DNA of 5,517 bases from an uncultured Christensenellaceae bacterium (lineage in GTDB: Bacteria > Bacillota > Clostridia > Christensenellales > Christensenellaceae): NCBI GenBank assembly GCA_934438035.1, contig CAKSBK010000082.1, forward strand, positions 1-5,517. Reading direction: 5' to 3'. The translations under genes and the position numbers were made by a program. This document shows, in pieces, positions 4,687 to 5,517 of the stretch (positions are counted from its first letter, which is position 1; each line of letters starts with the position of its first letter). A model generated the notes under the pieces. The model saw only the letters and a list, made by a program, of their open reading frames with translations, was not told where the DNA came from and ran no database searches.

Positions 4687-5517
4687 ATGATATCTGAACG
4701 CATTAAGAAGATAAGAGAAATATCCGAGAACTACGACGAGTTTTTAAAGTACATAAAGGTTCAGGAGGCGACATATACTCCCGACCCTAAAAAGAGCGCA
4801 AAGCTACGCCACGCTGAGGCATTCTGCGCGGTTATGGACCAGATGAATACAAACTACATTCCCGGCAGCCTTATTGCGGGAAACGGCGGCGATAAATTTA
4901 TTTCCAGGCCGGTTCACCTCGTTGAAGCGGATTTTGAGAAGATGAGAAACTTCCCCAAGGACACGCCGCAGCAGACGCTTGACGCAATGAGAGAGGAAAT
5001 GTTCTATATTTGGCCCTTTACGGACGGCCACATTTCTCCCGGCTTTGCAAACCTCGTTAAAAACGGCATTGACGAGCTTCTCGCAAGAATAGACAAAAGA
5101 GCGGAAGACGAAACATTAAACGACAGCCAGAAGGAATTCTTAACCTGCGCAAAAATGCAGTGGGAAGCGGTAAGAAGGCTGGAGATGAGATATGCGGACT
5201 TCTTTAAGGGTATGGCGGACGAAGAAAGCGACCCCGCTAAAAAGGAAGAGTATATGACAATTTCCGATCATATAAGAAGAGTTCCCGCAGGCCCCGCTAC
5301 TACTTTCAGAGAGGCGCTTCAGAGCTTCTATTTCTTACATATGTGCACTCAGTTTGACGACGTTTCAAACCACTCCATGGGAAGAGTTGACCAGTATCTG
5401 TATCCTTACTATAAGCACGATATGGAAAACGGCGTTATAACGAAAGAAGAGGCGGAGGACCTTTGGAACGAGTTTTGGCTTAAATTCTCTCCCGGCTATA
5501 ACAAGTCAAGACTCGAG
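4687..5517 (+). CDS. Pyruvate formate-lyase-like glycyl radical enzyme, N-terminal half (cut by window edge)
   Basis: Reading from the ATG at 4687 gives 277 codons open to the right edge, probably about a third of a full-length enzyme (these are typically about 800 residues). Recognisable PFL-domain segments are RHAEAFCAVMDQMN...GSLIAGN (about 39-64), DGHISPGFANLVKNGIDELL (the 'GH..P' segment), RRVPAGPATTFREALQSFYFLH (about 198-219) and SMGRVDQYLYPYYKHD (about 230-245), followed by GVITKEEAEDLW. The active-site cysteine and glycine-radical motif would lie beyond the window, as would the SAM-dependent activase such enzymes require. The N-terminus is short, lacking the 'C.ERA.L.TESY' stretch of many choline-lyase or diol-dehydratase relatives, so I do not assign a substrate. 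It has its own strong promoter and a terminator upstream, indicating independent, probably high expression. The fold family is confident; the reaction is unknown. Confidence 0.9.
   Translation, partial: MISERIKKIREISENYDEFLKYIKVQEATYTPDPKKSAKLRHAEAFCAVMDQMNTNYIPGSLIAGNGGDKFISRPVHLVEADFEKMRNFPKDTPQQTLDAMREEMFYIWPFTDGHISPGFANLVKNGIDELLARIDKRAEDETLNDSQKEFLTCAKMQWEAVRRLEMRYADFFKGMADEESDPAKKEEYMTISDHIRRVPAGPATTFREALQSFYFLHMCTQFDDVSNHSMGRVDQYLYPYYKHDMENGVITKEEAEDLWNEFWLKFSPGYNKSRLE

Noticed and set aside
4804..5031. 75-residue minus-strand open frame
   Set aside because: It is antisense to the glycyl radical enzyme coding region, which continues unbroken on the plus strand.

Overview
The window looks like a chromosomal segment of a strict anaerobe, most likely a member of the Clostridia. 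The reasons are low-to-moderate GC with heavy AGA/ATA/TTA codon use, strong GGAGG-type ribosome binding sites, a multi-cysteine ferredoxin-like protein, and the first part of a glycyl radical enzyme (an oxygen-sensitive class). It carries four complete or nearly complete genes plus one gene cut by each edge. I see no tRNA, rRNA, insertion sequence or CRISPR array.

Left module (1-1988), redox-related. A nitroreductase-like flavoprotein (3' end cut at the left edge) and a cysteine-rich Crp/Fnr-family regulator lie on the minus strand. A 230-residue Fe-S protein with an N-terminal ferredoxin domain is divergently transcribed on the plus strand. The 95-bp divergent intergenic region holds a perfect 6-4-6 inverted repeat, TGTTGG-TATT-CCAACA. 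Its centre lies at about -41.5 relative to the start site implied by a consensus TATAAT for the Fe-S gene, which is the classic spacing for an activating Crp/Fnr protein. The same site falls just downstream of the regulator's own predicted start, so the regulator may activate the Fe-S gene and repress itself. Nitrosative or redox stress is a reasonable guess for the signal; no hybrid cluster protein gene is in view to confirm it. A rho-independent terminator closes the Fe-S gene.

Middle module (2030-4433). A good sigma-A promoter drives a DeoR-family regulator, overlapped by 14 bp by a double-domain sugar-type ABC ATPase (RbsA/MglA/XylG architecture), and a strong terminator follows. No permease or solute-binding protein gene lies between these genes and the next one, so the ATPase is an orphan within this window. 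Its N-terminal nucleotide-binding domain has several motif substitutions.

Right module (4434-5517). An AT-rich intergenic region carries two perfect palindromes 21 bp apart, then a near-consensus promoter with an A-rich leader of about 70 nt. This drives a pyruvate formate-lyase-like glycyl radical enzyme whose catalytic C-terminal half lies beyond the right edge. A plausible reading is a catabolic locus with a sugar-phosphate-type regulator, a transport ATPase and a radical enzyme. The substrate cannot be read from this window.
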